Origin: Desulfofundulus luciae
GTDB taxonomy: Bacteria > Bacillota > Desulfotomaculia > Desulfotomaculales > Desulfovirgulaceae
Direction: 5' to 3'
Length of the DNA stretch: 64,000 nt
NCBI RefSeq assembly: GCF_030813795.1
Contig: NZ_JAUSUX010000012.1
Location: 28,009 to 92,008, forward strand
Shown here: positions 53,633 through 62,760 of the stretch, piece after piece
Layout: the number at the start of each line of letters is the position of its first letter
Position numbering within the stretch: position 1 is the stretch's first letter
Notes under the pieces: generated by a model
Seen by the model: the letters and a program-made list of their open reading frames with translations, nothing else
Database searches by the model: none
Told to the model about the DNA's origin: nothing
Position numbers and translations under genes: made by a program

Positions 53633-55738
53633 TCATGTATACAATTTGTCCCCCGGTGCGGCAACCAGTTTACTCAGATCGGCCACACCCAGGGCCAGGG
53701 CGGCCACTCCCTTGAGCAGGCTGAGACGATTGTTCCGGATTCTTTCATCATCCACCATTACCATGATGGCATCAAAAAATTGATCTACCCCCGGCCGCAA
53801 AGAAGCCATGGCCGCCAGCGCCCCCCGGTAATCCCGGGCGACCAGGTTGCGGGCAACCTCTTCCTGCACCTCTTTTAATTTCTGGTATAAGGCTGCTTCT
53901 GCCGGGTGCACGAGGGCAGCCGGGTCCACGGTAGTGGAACCGTGCTTGCGGGATAAGTTATGGGCGCGGGTAAAAGCTGTGAGCACTGCTTCAAAATGGG
54001 GTTCGTCCCGGAAGATCTCCACAGCCTGGGCGCGCTGCCAGGCACCGGCGAGATCATCAAAACCGGCCGCCAGCACTGCCTCCACCGTGTCGTAGGATAA
54101 TCCCCGGTCGGCAAAAATTCCTTTCAAGCGCTGGGCAAAGAAGTCCATGAGGTGAGATATAACCTGTTCTCTTCCCAGCTTCAGTTCCACCCGCCCCCGG
54201 TACTGTTCATAAGCCTGCTCAATCAACCCGCGCAAGGAAAGTATTAGTTCTCCCTCCAGGCAGATATGGCATACCCCCAGGGCCTGCCGGCGCAGGCCGT
54301 AGGGATCCTGGGAACCGGTGGGCTCGATACCGATGGCAAAACAACCTACCAGGGTGTCCATCTTATCGGCCAAACTCAATATCCGTCCCGGGGTACTAAC
54401 CGGCAGCTCATCGCCGGAGAAACGGGGCAGGTAATGCTCGTAAATGGCCCGGGCCACTGCCGGGTCCTCTCCGGAAGCCAGGGCGTATTCCCGCCCCATA
54501 ACACCCTGCAATTCGGGAAATTCGTAAACCATGCTGGTCACCAGATCGGCCTTGGCCAGGTATGCCGCCCGCAGCACCTGTGCCGTCTCTTTTTCACCGG
54601 CCGCCAAAACACGGGCCAGGTAGCGGGACAGGCCGATAAGACGTTCCACTTTGTCGTAGACCGTACCCAAACTCTCCTGCCAGACGACCTTTTTTAAGGC
54701 CTCGACCCGGTCCGCCAGGGGTGTGGCCAGATCTTCCTTCCAGAAAAAGGCGGCATCGGCCAGGCGGGCCCGCAGCACCTTTTCATTCCCAGCCCGGACG
54801 GTATCCAGGTGCTCCTCACTGCCGTTGCTGATAGCAATAAAACGGGGCAGCAGTTTGCCCCCGGAATCCATCACGGGGAAATAACGCTGGTGTTCCCGCA
54901 TGGACGTTACCAGCACCTCGGCGGGCAACTGCAAAAAGCTCTCGTCAAAGCTGCCGCAAAGGGCTACCGGATATTCCACCAGATTGGTTACTTCCGTCAG
55001 CAGTTCTTCGTCGGGCTCCACCTGCCCGCCGACCCGGGCTGCCAGCTCCTGTACCTGGTTCCAGATCATCTGCCGGCGGCGGTCGGTATCCACCACCACC
55101 CGGCCCCGCTCCATAACCTCAAAATATTTGCCGGCACGGGGGATTTCCAGAGGACCCTGGCTTAAAAACCGGTGCCCGTGGGTAATCCGCCCGGACCGGA
55201 GCCCGGCATAGGAAAAATCAATCACCTGATCACCGTAAATGGCCACCAGCCAGCGAATGGGACGGGCAAAACGCACCTCTAGGGCTCCCCAGCGCATGGG
55301 TTTGGGGAAGTGCAACCCGGCAATTAAAGAGGGGCAGAGCCCGGCCAGCACTTCCGTTGTGGGCCGGCCCTCCTGACGCTTCACTGCAAATACATATTCC
55401 ACGGGGCCCAGGTTTTTCACCACCAGCTGGGAAACATCCACCCCCTGGCTTTTGGCAAAGCCCAGGGCCGCCCGGGTTGGCTCCCCGGCCGGATTGAAGG
55501 CCACTTTAACCGCCGGCCCTTTTACCTCCTGGATCAGGGATTCCTGCACACCGGCCAGGTTGTAGACGTAGAGGACCAGGCGCCGGGGGGTGCCATAGGT
55601 CTTAATTTCACCAAAGGGCAGCCGGTTTTCCCGCAACAAATTCGCTGCCAGTTCCTTCAATTGTTCCAGGGCCGGGTTTAAAAACCGGGCCGGTATTTCT
55701 TCCATACCAATTTCCAGTAAGAAATCCTGGGTATGCAT
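53633..55738 (-). CDS. glyS: Glycyl-tRNA synthetase beta subunit
   Basis: 701 residues, normal length. Beta subunit of the bacterial alpha2beta2 glycyl-tRNA synthetase, binding tRNA-Gly. Begins DFLLEIGMEEIPARFL, with MRWGALEVRFARPIRWLVA and MREHQRYFPVMD in the core, then an HD-like domain and the C-terminal anticodon-binding domain. Follows glyQ by about 40 nt and shares its T-box control. Confidence 0.97.
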   Translation of the reverse strand: MHTQDFLLEIGMEEIPARFLNPALEQLKELAANLLRENRLPFGEIKTYGTPRRLVLYVYNLAGVQESLIQEVKGPAVKVAFNPAGEPTRAALGFAKSQGVDVSQLVVKNLGPVEYVFAVKRQEGRPTTEVLAGLCPSLIAGLHFPKPMRWGALEVRFARPIRWLVAIYGDQVIDFSYAGLRSGRITHGHRFLSQGPLEIPRAGKYFEVMERGRVVVDTDRRRQMIWNQVQELAARVGGQVEPDEELLTEVTNLVEYPVALCGSFDESFLQLPAEVLVTSMREHQRYFPVMDSGGKLLPRFIAISNGSEEHLDTVRAGNEKVLRARLADAAFFWKEDLATPLADRVEALKKVVWQESLGTVYDKVERLIGLSRYLARVLAAGEKETAQVLRAAYLAKADLVTSMVYEFPELQGVMGREYALASGEDPAVARAIYEHYLPRFSGDELPVSTPGRILSLADKMDTLVGCFAIGIEPTGSQDPYGLRRQALGVCHICLEGELILSLRGLIEQAYEQYRGRVELKLGREQVISHLMDFFAQRLKGIFADRGLSYDTVEAVLAAGFDDLAGAWQRAQAVEIFRDEPHFEAVLTAFTRAHNLSRKHGSTTVDPAALVHPAEAALYQKLKEVQEEVARNLVARDYRGALAAMASLRPGVDQFFDAIMVMVDDERIRNNRLSLLKGVAALALGVADLSKLVAAPGDKLYT

Positions 55739-55780
55739 GGTTGTCCTCCCTCGATTATTAGTTATTAGTGTTTTTAACGG

Positions 55781-56650
55781 TTATTTCTTTAAAAGGGGGT
55801 AACCCATTTCTTCCCGCTGGACCACATAGGCCTCGGCACAGGCCCGGGCCAGGCTGCGTACCCGGTGAATGAAGGCTGTGCGTTCGGTAACGCTGATGGC
55901 GCCCCGGGCATCCAGGAGGTTAAAGGTATGGGAGCATTTGAGCACATAATCGTAGGCCGGCAGGACCAGGCCCTTTTCCACTATGCGCCTGGCCTCCCTT
56001 TCGTACATATCAAATAGCTTAAAAAGCATCCCTGTATCTGCCTCTTCAAAATTGTAACGGGAGTGTTCCACCTCGCCCCGGTGGTGTACGTCCCCGTAAG
56101 TCAGGCCGTTAACCCATTCGATGTCAAAAACATTGTCCTTGCCCTGGATGAACATGGCCAGCCGTTCCAAACCGTAGGTAATCTCCGTCGAAACGGGGCG
56201 GCAGTCCAGGCCCCCGCATTGCTGGAAATAGGTGAACTGGGTGATCTCCATCCCGTCCAGCCATACCTCCCAACCCAGGCCCCAGGCACCCAGGGTGGGT
56301 GATTCCCAGTTGTCTTCCACAAAGCGGATATCGTGCTCCTGGGGGTTGATCCCTATGGCCGCCAGGCTGTCCAGGTATACCTCCACCACATCATCGGGGG
56401 AGGGCTTCAGGATCACCTGGTACTGGTAGTAATGCTGCAGCCGGTTGGGATTTTCCCCGTAGCGGCCGTCAGTGGGCCGGCGGGAAGGCTCCACATAGGC
56501 CACCCGCCAGGGTTCGGGCCCCAAAACCCGTAAGAAAGTGGCCGGGTTCATGGTGCCGGCGCCCTTTTCCACATCGTAGGGCTGCTGGATGATGCAGTTT
56601 TGATCGGCCCAGAAACGGTTTAAAGCCAGGATCAGGTCTTGAAAGTTCAT
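55781..56650 (-). CDS. glyQ: Glycyl-tRNA synthetase alpha subunit
   Basis: 289 residues, catalytic alpha subunit. Begins [18 protein letters not shown], followed by [41 protein letters not shown] and [28 protein letters not shown], the class II catalytic segments. ATG with GGGAGG upstream. Preceded by a T-box riboswitch, so expression should rise when tRNA-Gly is uncharged. Confidence 0.98.
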   Translation of the reverse strand: MNFQDLILALNRFWADQNCIIQQPYDVEKGAGTMNPATFLRVLGPEPWRVAYVEPSRRPTDGRYGENPNRLQHYYQYQVILKPSPDDVVEVYLDSLAAIGINPQEHDIRFVEDNWESPTLGAWGLGWEVWLDGMEITQFTYFQQCGGLDCRPVSTEITYGLERLAMFIQGKDNVFDIEWVNGLTYGDVHHRGEVEHSRYNFEEADTGMLFKLFDMYEREARRIVEKGLVLPAYDYVLKCSHTFNLLDARGAISVTERTAFIHRVRSLARACAEAYVVQREEMGYPLLKK

Positions 56651-56683
56651 GTATACATTCCTCCCTGAATTACTATAAAAATT

Positions 56684-56921
56684 TAAACCTCCCGCCCGGG
56701 CAAACTAGGCCAGGGACGGGAGGTACTTCCCGCGGTTCCACCCTGTTTGGCCGCCACAAAAGCGGCCCCCTCATTTGGTGCAGGCTTTACTCACCGCCAC
56801 TTGACACGGCGGCTTTCCTCCTGCCGCTCGGGAACCCCATTCACCCGGGTTCGTTTTACCGGGCTTCCACCTCTTCCCGGCTCTCTGTAAAAACTCCCCC
56901 GGCTACTCTTTCCCTCATCGC
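56684..56921 (-). promoter_or_regulatory. Glycine T-box riboswitch upstream of glyQS
   Basis: The minus strand contains the T-box signature AGGGTGGAACCGCGGGAAG at about 56727-56745 with an upstream stem I containing GATGAGGGAAAGAGTAG. Downstream, CCTCCCG (56717-56723) and CGGGAGG (56687-56693) form the terminator stem, followed by TTTAAATTTTT. Uncharged tRNA should stabilise the antiterminator and allow glyQS transcription. Glycine specificity is inferred from the genes, not read from the specifier. Confidence 0.93.
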
Positions 56922-56926
56922 CGGAT

Positions 56927-56954
56927 ATTCTATTGAACAATGTTAATTTATCAA
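56927..56954 (-). promoter_or_regulatory. Promoter of the glyQS T-box transcript
   Basis: Minus-strand TTGATA (56949-56954), 16-bp spacer, TAGAAT (56927-56932), placing the start just before T-box stem I. Confidence 0.7.
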
Positions 56955-57056
56955 ATTGGCGGGATAAAGTCAACGGGGACGCTGTTTCCCGGCGCCCCAT
57001 TCCCCGCGGCCGGTTCCTCTTCCACCGGGAAGGCCGGAATCTCTCCGCGCCTCCCC

Positions 57057-57503
57057 TTACGTAGGGCCCGCCGGTTCCACATATTGTTCACCCTGATCTT
57101 GATTTTGCTGATCACCCCGGACGGGCCGTTCAATTTCCAGGGTATAATTCTTGGCCATGGCCGTAATCGCCCCCAGGGCTCCCAAAACAGCCAACTGGCT
57201 GCTGGCCAGGGTTCCCACCAGACCCAAGGCCCCCAGGGAAGCCGGTAGTTCCATTACCGTCCTTTCCCCCTGTTTTACCTTAATTTTAGTTTCCTGGCTC
57301 CGGTGAAAAAAATCCTTCAAGTGCTCCAAAAATTCCTGTCCCCGGTCCTGGAGCTTTTCCGTAATGTGCTTCCTCTCTTCTTCCAGGCGAATGAGAGCCT
57401 GCACCACGTCACCCCCGGCTGCATCCAGGGCCTCCTTGGCCTCCTTGTAACCTACCCCCAGGCGGGACCTGATTAGATCAATTTTTTCCAGCTCGCTGTT
57501 CAT
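57057..57503 (-). CDS. UBA-like / DUF4342 protein
   Basis: 148 residues. The N-terminal 40 residues form a UBA/TS-N-like three-helix domain (LIRSRLGVGYKEAKEALDAAGGDVVQALIRL), similar to that of EF-Ts. A basic linker follows, then a DUF4342-type region with KIKVKQGERTVMELPASLGALG and a glycine/alanine-rich hydrophobic stretch (about 90-118) that may insert in the membrane. ATG with GGGAGGATGG. It sits between recO and glyQ. Function unknown. Confidence 0.85.
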   Translation of the reverse strand: MNSELEKIDLIRSRLGVGYKEAKEALDAAGGDVVQALIRLEEERKHITEKLQDRGQEFLEHLKDFFHRSQETKIKVKQGERTVMELPASLGALGLVGTLASSQLAVLGALGAITAMAKNYTLEIERPVRGDQQNQDQGEQYVEPAGPT

Positions 57504-57561
57504 GTACAGCCCATCCTCCCTGAACTTTATTTAACCATATTTAACCCGGGAGTCCGGCCAT

Positions 57562-58308
57562 TTATACATGTTCCAACAGTTCCAGAAATCTCGTGGATTT
57601 CATGCGCCGGTCCAGATGGTACTCCATGTGGCGGCGAAGCACTTCCTTCAACTCCCTGCGGGCCGCCTTCCCCACCTGAAGCTGGTTGAGCTTGCCCGGA
57701 TCCCAGCGTAAAAGAAGTTTTAGCAATTCCACTGTCCCCCGGCGACAGAGCAGGCCGCCTTCGTTCCTCCCGGCACAGGCGGCGCAGAGCACACCTCCAG
57801 CCCCGGCATGAAAAATTACCTCGTTGCCTTTGATGGGACCCCGGCATAAGACACAACTCTCCAGGCAGGGACGGTAACCCAGAATGGCCAGCAGTTTTAT
57901 TTCAAGGGCCCGGACCAGCAACTCCCCGTCTCCGCTGCCCAGGGCACGCAGTGTGCCCAGCAACAGCCCAAAAACAGCCTCGCTGGGCTCTTCTTCGGCG
58001 GTCACGCCGTCCACCAACTCGGCCAGATAAACGGCATAGCCCAGCTTATCCAGCCGGCAACGCAGTTCCGGAAACATCTCCAAAAGCTCGCACTGGCTCA
58101 CCGCATCCAAACCGTTGCCCCGGCGAAGAAGAAACTGGGAATGGGAAAAGGGTTGCACCGCCCCCCGCTTGCGGCTGGTAGGCTTACACGCCCCGTAAGC
58201 CATTACCCGGATTTTTCCCTTTTCCCGGGAGAACAACGTTAATAACAGGTCGGCCTCCTGGATGTTTACTGATTTCAGGACCACTGCCCTGACCTTATAT
58301 AATTTCAC
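57562..58308 (-). CDS. recO: DNA repair/recombination mediator RecO
   Basis: About 248 residues. RecO loads RecA on SSB-coated DNA with RecR. N-terminal OB fold (YKVRAVVLKSVNIQEADLLLTLFSREKGK), central helical bundle, and a zinc-finger-like set of cysteines (CLESCVLC and CAAC, about residues 152-178). GTG 58308 is chosen at family-typical position behind GGGGGTG; the frame is open to 58362. It is divergent from cwlD with overlapping upstream regions. Confidence 0.94.
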   Translation of the reverse strand: MKLYKVRAVVLKSVNIQEADLLLTLFSREKGKIRVMAYGACKPTSRKRGAVQPFSHSQFLLRRGNGLDAVSQCELLEMFPELRCRLDKLGYAVYLAELVDGVTAEEEPSEAVFGLLLGTLRALGSGDGELLVRALEIKLLAILGYRPCLESCVLCRGPIKGNEVIFHAGAGGVLCAACAGRNEGGLLCRRGTVELLKLLLRWDPGKLNQLQVGKAARRELKEVLRRHMEYHLDRRMKSTRFLELLEHV

Positions 58309-58450
58309 CTGGGCCCACACCCCCGAATGTCTGGAAAGACAAAATTCGTGTGTACAATCCAAACAATATAATGAAAATCTTCCCGTGGTTTACCATATAT
58401 TTTACTGTATCACCCGCAGCCCGGCCAGGGTGCCCCAGCCGCCCCGGGAG

Positions 58451-59212
58451 GTGGAAAATATCAGGTTTATTATCCTGCCCGTACAAAGGATAAAAATTGT
58501 GCTTGTCGCCGTCATGGTTGTGGCCAGTTTTTGGCTGGGATTGCGTGCCATCGCCTATGCCCGTCACCAGGCATCCATCAGCGCCCTTTCCTGGGCTTTA
58601 GCCGGCCGGGTGATCGTAGTGGATCCGGGACACGGGGGTGTGGACCCCGGAGTGGTGGGAAAAAACGACGTTCTGGAAAAGGACCTGGTCCTGGCCGTAG
58701 GGCAAAAGCTGGCCCTCTACCTGCGCCAGGGTGGAGCCGGGGTAATCATGACCCGGGAAGGGGACCATGACCTGGCCGACCCGGAAATTACCGGCCTGTA
58801 TAAACGGAAGCGTCAGGATCTGGCCCGCCGGGTGGCCCTGGCCAACAATTTGCCAGCCGATGCCATGGTGAGCATCCACATCAACAGTTTTGGCAATCCG
58901 TCCCAGTATGGGGCACAAACCTTTACCAAACCCGCCTCGCCGGAGAGCCGGGCTTTGGCCAGAGCCATCCAGGATGAACTCAACCGCCTGCTGAAAATCA
59001 ACCACCGGGTACCCTTACACGGGGATTATTACATCCTCCGCCATTCCCGGGTGCCCACGGTAATCGTGGAAATTGGTTTTATCACCAACCCCCGGGAATA
59101 CCATCTTTTGCAGGATCCCCTTTATCAGAGTAAGGTGGCCTGGTGCCTTTATGCCGGCATTGCCAGATATTTCGCCGAAGAGGGAAAAGTTCCCCCGGTT
59201 CAACCTAAATAA
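58451..59212 (+). CDS. cwlD: N-acetylmuramoyl-L-alanine amidase CwlD
   Basis: About 253 residues. Zinc amidase (Amidase_3) that removes peptides from spore-cortex muramic acid, the first step to muramic lactam. A single N-terminal membrane helix (VLVAVMVVASFWLGLRAIA) acts as signal or anchor. Catalytic motifs: VDPGHGGVDPG, VGKNDVLEKDLVL (second ligand Glu), SIHINS and VEIGFITN with catalytic Glu. The start is uncertain: GTG 58451 overlaps its own ribosome site, GTG 58499 would cut the positive N-terminus, and the site GGGAGGTGG is best spaced to an in-frame ATC at 58460. Confidence 0.92.
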   Translation: MENIRFIILPVQRIKIVLVAVMVVASFWLGLRAIAYARHQASISALSWALAGRVIVVDPGHGGVDPGVVGKNDVLEKDLVLAVGQKLALYLRQGGAGVIMTREGDHDLADPEITGLYKRKRQDLARRVALANNLPADAMVSIHINSFGNPSQYGAQTFTKPASPESRALARAIQDELNRLLKINHRVPLHGDYYILRHSRVPTVIVEIGFITNPREYHLLQDPLYQSKVAWCLYAGIARYFAEEGKVPPVQPK

Positions 59213-59247
59213 GGGAAGAATTATCATTCGCCGAAGGGGGTAAGGGC

Positions 59248-60144
59248 ATGACAGCCAGCCGCATTACCAACATTTGGAATAAAGTCCACCACAACCCCAG
59301 CCGCCCCGTCTCCCGGGTGGTAGTTGAATCCACCAGCCCTTTTCAGTTCGATGCAAAAGAAAGTCCCTCAGGTATCACTTTCATCGCCCAGGGAGCCAGG
59401 GCCAATATGTATTGCGAAACAATTGAAGTGTATGATGGGTTAATTGAATGGATCAGGGTTGAAGAGCAACCGCAGGGCGTGATCTTTGAGATCAAGACCA
59501 ACCACCCTTCCCCCTGGCAAATATCAAGCGAACCGGGCATACCTTACCGTACAGTAATCAACTTTGTCCGGGACCACCTTTTTAATCTTTTTTCTTCAAA
59601 GATATTTGTTATTGACGCAGGCCACGGGGGCAATGATCCGGGTGGAAGGGGACCCGTTGATCTCCTGGAGAAGAACGTCACCATGGCCATGGTCACCGCC
59701 CTACAAGACCTGCTCAAACCCTTGAAAAGTCAAATCTACCTCACCCGCACCGGGGATTATCCCCTTTCCCAGTGGATGCGCTGCAACCTCGCCTTAAAAA
59801 TGAACGCAGATGTGTTTATCAGTTTTCATACCTATCACAGTACGGACGCTTCCGTTCAAGGGACGGCAGTAAAATATAACCCCAGGGCACCGGGGTGTAA
59901 TCGTCTCGCCCAATTTACCCTGGAAGAAATAGTGCGCAAAATCAAACGCCACTCGCGGGGGGTAGGACCGGACCAGCAGTTGCGCTATTTAGGTTTGATC
60001 CCCGGCCTTACGGTGGAACCGGTAGCCATTTCCAACTGGGTCGAGGAAGGTCTTTTGCGCAACCCCACCCTGTATAAAAAAATTGCCCAGGGAATCTTTA
60101 ACGGCCTTTTACGGTTTTGGGGGGAGAAAAAAGGGGAAAAATAA
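59248..60144 (+). CDS. AMIN-amidase_3 cell-wall hydrolase without signal peptide
   Basis: 298 residues. The first 110 residues read as an AMIN-like beta domain (VSRVVVESTSPFQFDAKESP and VIFEIKTNHPSPWQIS). Residues about 115-295 are Amidase_3 with VIDAGHGGNDPGGRG, LLEKNVTMAM, SFHTYHS and a terminal GLTVEPVAISNW in place of the usual VEIGFISN. So the last catalytic Glu appears in a changed context (VEPVAI). No signal peptide or membrane helix is seen, unusual for a wall amidase; action inside the mother cell or forespore, or loss of activity, are options. It lies 35 nt downstream of cwlD. Confidence 0.85.
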   Translation: MTASRITNIWNKVHHNPSRPVSRVVVESTSPFQFDAKESPSGITFIAQGARANMYCETIEVYDGLIEWIRVEEQPQGVIFEIKTNHPSPWQISSEPGIPYRTVINFVRDHLFNLFSSKIFVIDAGHGGNDPGGRGPVDLLEKNVTMAMVTALQDLLKPLKSQIYLTRTGDYPLSQWMRCNLALKMNADVFISFHTYHSTDASVQGTAVKYNPRAPGCNRLAQFTLEEIVRKIKRHSRGVGPDQQLRYLGLIPGLTVEPVAISNWVEEGLLRNPTLYKKIAQGIFNGLLRFWGEKKGEK

Positions 60145-60175
60145 ACAACGACTCTTTTACCAACCGGTGATATGC

Positions 60176-61087
60176 ATGCGTCGATCAATCTGCTTGCTCA
60201 TCCTGTGCTGCCTGTCGCTCTGCCGGCCTGCCAGTGCTCCGGCCCTGGTCTGGGCACATCAATGCGGCAGCAATGAACAGCCCCGGTTGACGACTCCCTT
60301 TCATCAGGGACGGGATATTGCCAACCTGCAGCAATGCCTGTCTTACCTGGGTTACTTTAGGGGCCCGGTTAACGGCCTGTACGATGAATCCACCATCGAG
60401 GCCGTAGGACGTTTCCAGAAGGATCATGGTCTTCGACCCACCGGTGTGGCGGACGTGTCCACCTGGCAGACCATTAGCCAGGCCATGTTGTCAAAGCCGG
60501 AACAGGGGGTAACCCCCTCCCCAGGGCATGATCTTTTTATCCTGGTTGATACCCGTTCCCTGACCATGACCGTTTTTTCCCGGGGACAACCCATCAGACA
60601 ATACCCGGTAGCCCTGGGCAAACCGGGCTCGGAAACCCCTTTAGGCCTCTGGAAAGTTATCGACAAATCGGACGAATACGTCCCCGGCATGGGACCCCGC
60701 TGGATGGGATTGAACATCCCCAAGGGCACCTATGGCATCCACGGCACGGACAGCCCCTGGTCCATCGGGACTTTTGCCAGTGCCGGTTGTGTGCGTATGC
60801 ATAATGCTCATGTGATGGAACTCTATGATTGGGTTTCCGAGGGTACGCCGGTACTGGTTCTGGGGAATCCTTTTTTGCCGCAGTATCCCGTACTCTACCA
60901 GGGAAGCTGCGGCACGGCAGTGCAGGAAGTCCAGCGCACCCTGAAGCGGCTGGGTTATTATAACCAGAAGCCCGACGGCATCTTTGGCCTTCAGACGGCT
61001 GAAGCCGTAGTTTTCTTTCGTAAAAAACACGGCCTGGGAGAAAAACCCGTGGTGGATGAGGAACTCTGGCGTTTGCTGGGATTTTAA
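60176..61087 (+). CDS. L,D-transpeptidase with two peptidoglycan-binding domains
   Basis: 303 residues. Signal peptide (about 1-25). Peptidoglycan-binding domain 1 (about 40-105; DIANLQQCLSYLGYFRGPVNG), YkuD L,D-transpeptidase domain (about 118-235) with active-site HGTDSPWSIGTFASAGCVRM (catalytic Cys and upstream His), then a second peptidoglycan-binding domain (about 240-300). It makes 3-3 cross-links or attaches proteins to the wall. ATG 60176 behind GGTGAT; the frame overlaps the upstream amidase but that part is not used. Part of a wall-remodelling cluster. Confidence 0.92.
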   Translation: MRRSICLLILCCLSLCRPASAPALVWAHQCGSNEQPRLTTPFHQGRDIANLQQCLSYLGYFRGPVNGLYDESTIEAVGRFQKDHGLRPTGVADVSTWQTISQAMLSKPEQGVTPSPGHDLFILVDTRSLTMTVFSRGQPIRQYPVALGKPGSETPLGLWKVIDKSDEYVPGMGPRWMGLNIPKGTYGIHGTDSPWSIGTFASAGCVRMHNAHVMELYDWVSEGTPVLVLGNPFLPQYPVLYQGSCGTAVQEVQRTLKRLGYYNQKPDGIFGLQTAEAVVFFRKKHGLGEKPVVDEELWRLLGF

Positions 61088-61115
61088 AGGAGGCAGGTGA
61101 AGAATAATCGACCGG

Positions 61116-61973
61116 GTGCTTCTGATTGCCGTTCTTACGGCAATTATTCATTTAACTGATACATTAGTTTACGCCGTGCGCCTTTCAGGGGTGACCACGC
61201 GCCGGCTGGCTACTGCTTTTTCCTTGTTTCAAATCATTTCTTTACTGGCCAGCACGGCCAACCTTATTCAGGCCCCCCTGTTATCTTCCGTGGTGGAAAA
61301 AACCATCAATACCGGCCTCAAAATTGCTTCCGGTTCTTTGCTCGAGTCACCTTTGTATCACTACCAGCTCACCCAGTTAAGCATGGATATACGCCTGGTT
61401 ATTTTTTCCGCCACCGTCGGTACAGTGGTGGGAGTGCTTCTTACTCCGGCATTTAATTATGTTTTTACCCGGGTGATTTTTCTCTTTGAAGAAGCCGGTT
61501 CTATTCCCCGCCTGATTGTAATCCTGCTCTCGCCGCACCTTTTGGCCAGGACCCTGCGCAAAAGGCCCTGGTACCTCGGTGCCTTAAAAGCATCCTTACC
61601 AGGGCGCCCGAAAAACATCCCTTTGGCTTTTTTAATCGCCAATACCATGGTCATCGGCATCTGGACCACGGGAGTGTTATCGGCCCTGTATGCCGGTGCG
61701 CTATTACCCGAATACCGTTCAACGGCCAGCCTTCTTTCAGGCGTAGTGAACGGCGTGGCCACCATTCTTTCGGCCATGATTGTGGACCCCACCGCCGCCA
61801 TGATTACCGACCAGGCCCTGCGGGGAACCAGGGATCAGAGGGATGTACGGCAAATGGTTTATTACCTGTGTTTAACCAGGGTGCTGGGGACTATTCTGGC
61901 CCAGGTCATTTTTCTGCCAGCCGCCTACCTGATCAAGGATGTAGCCCTGATCATTGCTGTTCCGGAACGTTAA
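61116..61973 (+). CDS. amj: Lipid II flippase Amj family
   Basis: About 285 residues, six or so membrane helices. Amj is an alternative to MurJ that flips lipid II across the membrane. Family features: IHLTDTLVYAVRLSGVTTRRLATAFSLFQ at the start, ANLIQAPLL, and VVNGVATILSAMIVDPTAA near the C-terminus. The GTG at 61116 is 22 nt from GGAGG; relatives begin about four residues earlier, where ATA 61104 or ATC 61107 would be at proper spacing, so an unusual start codon is possible. It fits the preceding wall genes. Confidence 0.9.
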   Translation: MLLIAVLTAIIHLTDTLVYAVRLSGVTTRRLATAFSLFQIISLLASTANLIQAPLLSSVVEKTINTGLKIASGSLLESPLYHYQLTQLSMDIRLVIFSATVGTVVGVLLTPAFNYVFTRVIFLFEEAGSIPRLIVILLSPHLLARTLRKRPWYLGALKASLPGRPKNIPLAFLIANTMVIGIWTTGVLSALYAGALLPEYRSTASLLSGVVNGVATILSAMIVDPTAAMITDQALRGTRDQRDVRQMVYYLCLTRVLGTILAQVIFLPAAYLIKDVALIIAVPER

Positions 61974-62073
61974 AAAATGGGAGAGAGAGGGACAGGCACA
62001 TAATTTACCCTCAGGTATAACCTGATATTAGCTCCTTAACCTGCCCGGGCAAATACCAGGAGCACGGCGAAAG

Positions 62074-62739
62074 GTGATGATGTGTATGCCCTGCTATACC
62101 ATCCCCATTCGAACCCATGTAATTACCGAGCAGGATAACATCATCGAGCTGGCCAAACGTTACACCGAAGGGGTGGTGGAGCCGGGGGATGTCATTGCCA
62201 TTGCCGAGAGTGTGGTAGCCATTACCCAAAAAAGAGCCATCTTACCCGAGGAAGTTCACCCCGGCTTGTTGGCCCGCTTTCTATGCCGCTTCCCCGGCAA
62301 ACACGGCAGCCTGGCTACCCCACCGGCCATGGAACTGGCCATCAGGGAAGCAGGTACCATTAGAATTCTCTTAGGCTGCGTGGCCGCAGCCCTGGGACGG
62401 CTCATAGGCAAGCGCGGCTTTTTTTACCTGGTGGCCGGCCGGGAACTGGCTTTTATCGATGATATTGCCGGCACCATGTGGCCCTATGAAAGGCATATCA
62501 TTCTCGGTCCCCATAAACCGGGCAAAATTGTGGCGGCCATTAAGGAAGCCACCGGTGCCGAGGTGGTTATTGCCGACGTCAACGATATTAAATGCGTGGA
62601 TATACTGGCTGCAACCAGCCCTGCCAGCGTCAAAATAGCTAAAGAAGCGCTGGTAGACAACCCCTTTGGCAATGACGACCAGCAAACACCTATTGTGGTT
62701 ATTAAGGTTAAAAAGGAGGCGCAAGACAGAGCAGCCTGA
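62074..62739 (+). CDS. CofE-like F420-0:gamma-glutamyl ligase family protein
   Basis: 221 residues related to the ligase that adds glutamate to coenzyme F420-0, but not proven to act on F420 in Firmicutes. Features: PIRTHVITEQDNIIEL, VVEPGDVIAIAESVVAITQ near the N-terminus, DDIAGTMWPY and a C-terminal VVIADVNDIKCVDILA. The start is one of several closely spaced codons (GTG 62074, ATG 62077, 62080, 62086). It is followed 21 nt later by pdaD; the pairing suggests a link to amide-forming chemistry on amino acids or polyamines (inference). Confidence 0.82.
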   Translation: MMMCMPCYTIPIRTHVITEQDNIIELAKRYTEGVVEPGDVIAIAESVVAITQKRAILPEEVHPGLLARFLCRFPGKHGSLATPPAMELAIREAGTIRILLGCVAAALGRLIGKRGFFYLVAGRELAFIDDIAGTMWPYERHIILGPHKPGKIVAAIKEATGAEVVIADVNDIKCVDILAATSPASVKIAKEALVDNPFGNDDQQTPIVVIKVKKEAQDRAA

Positions 62740-62760
62740 CCGATGATAGGAGGGAACACC

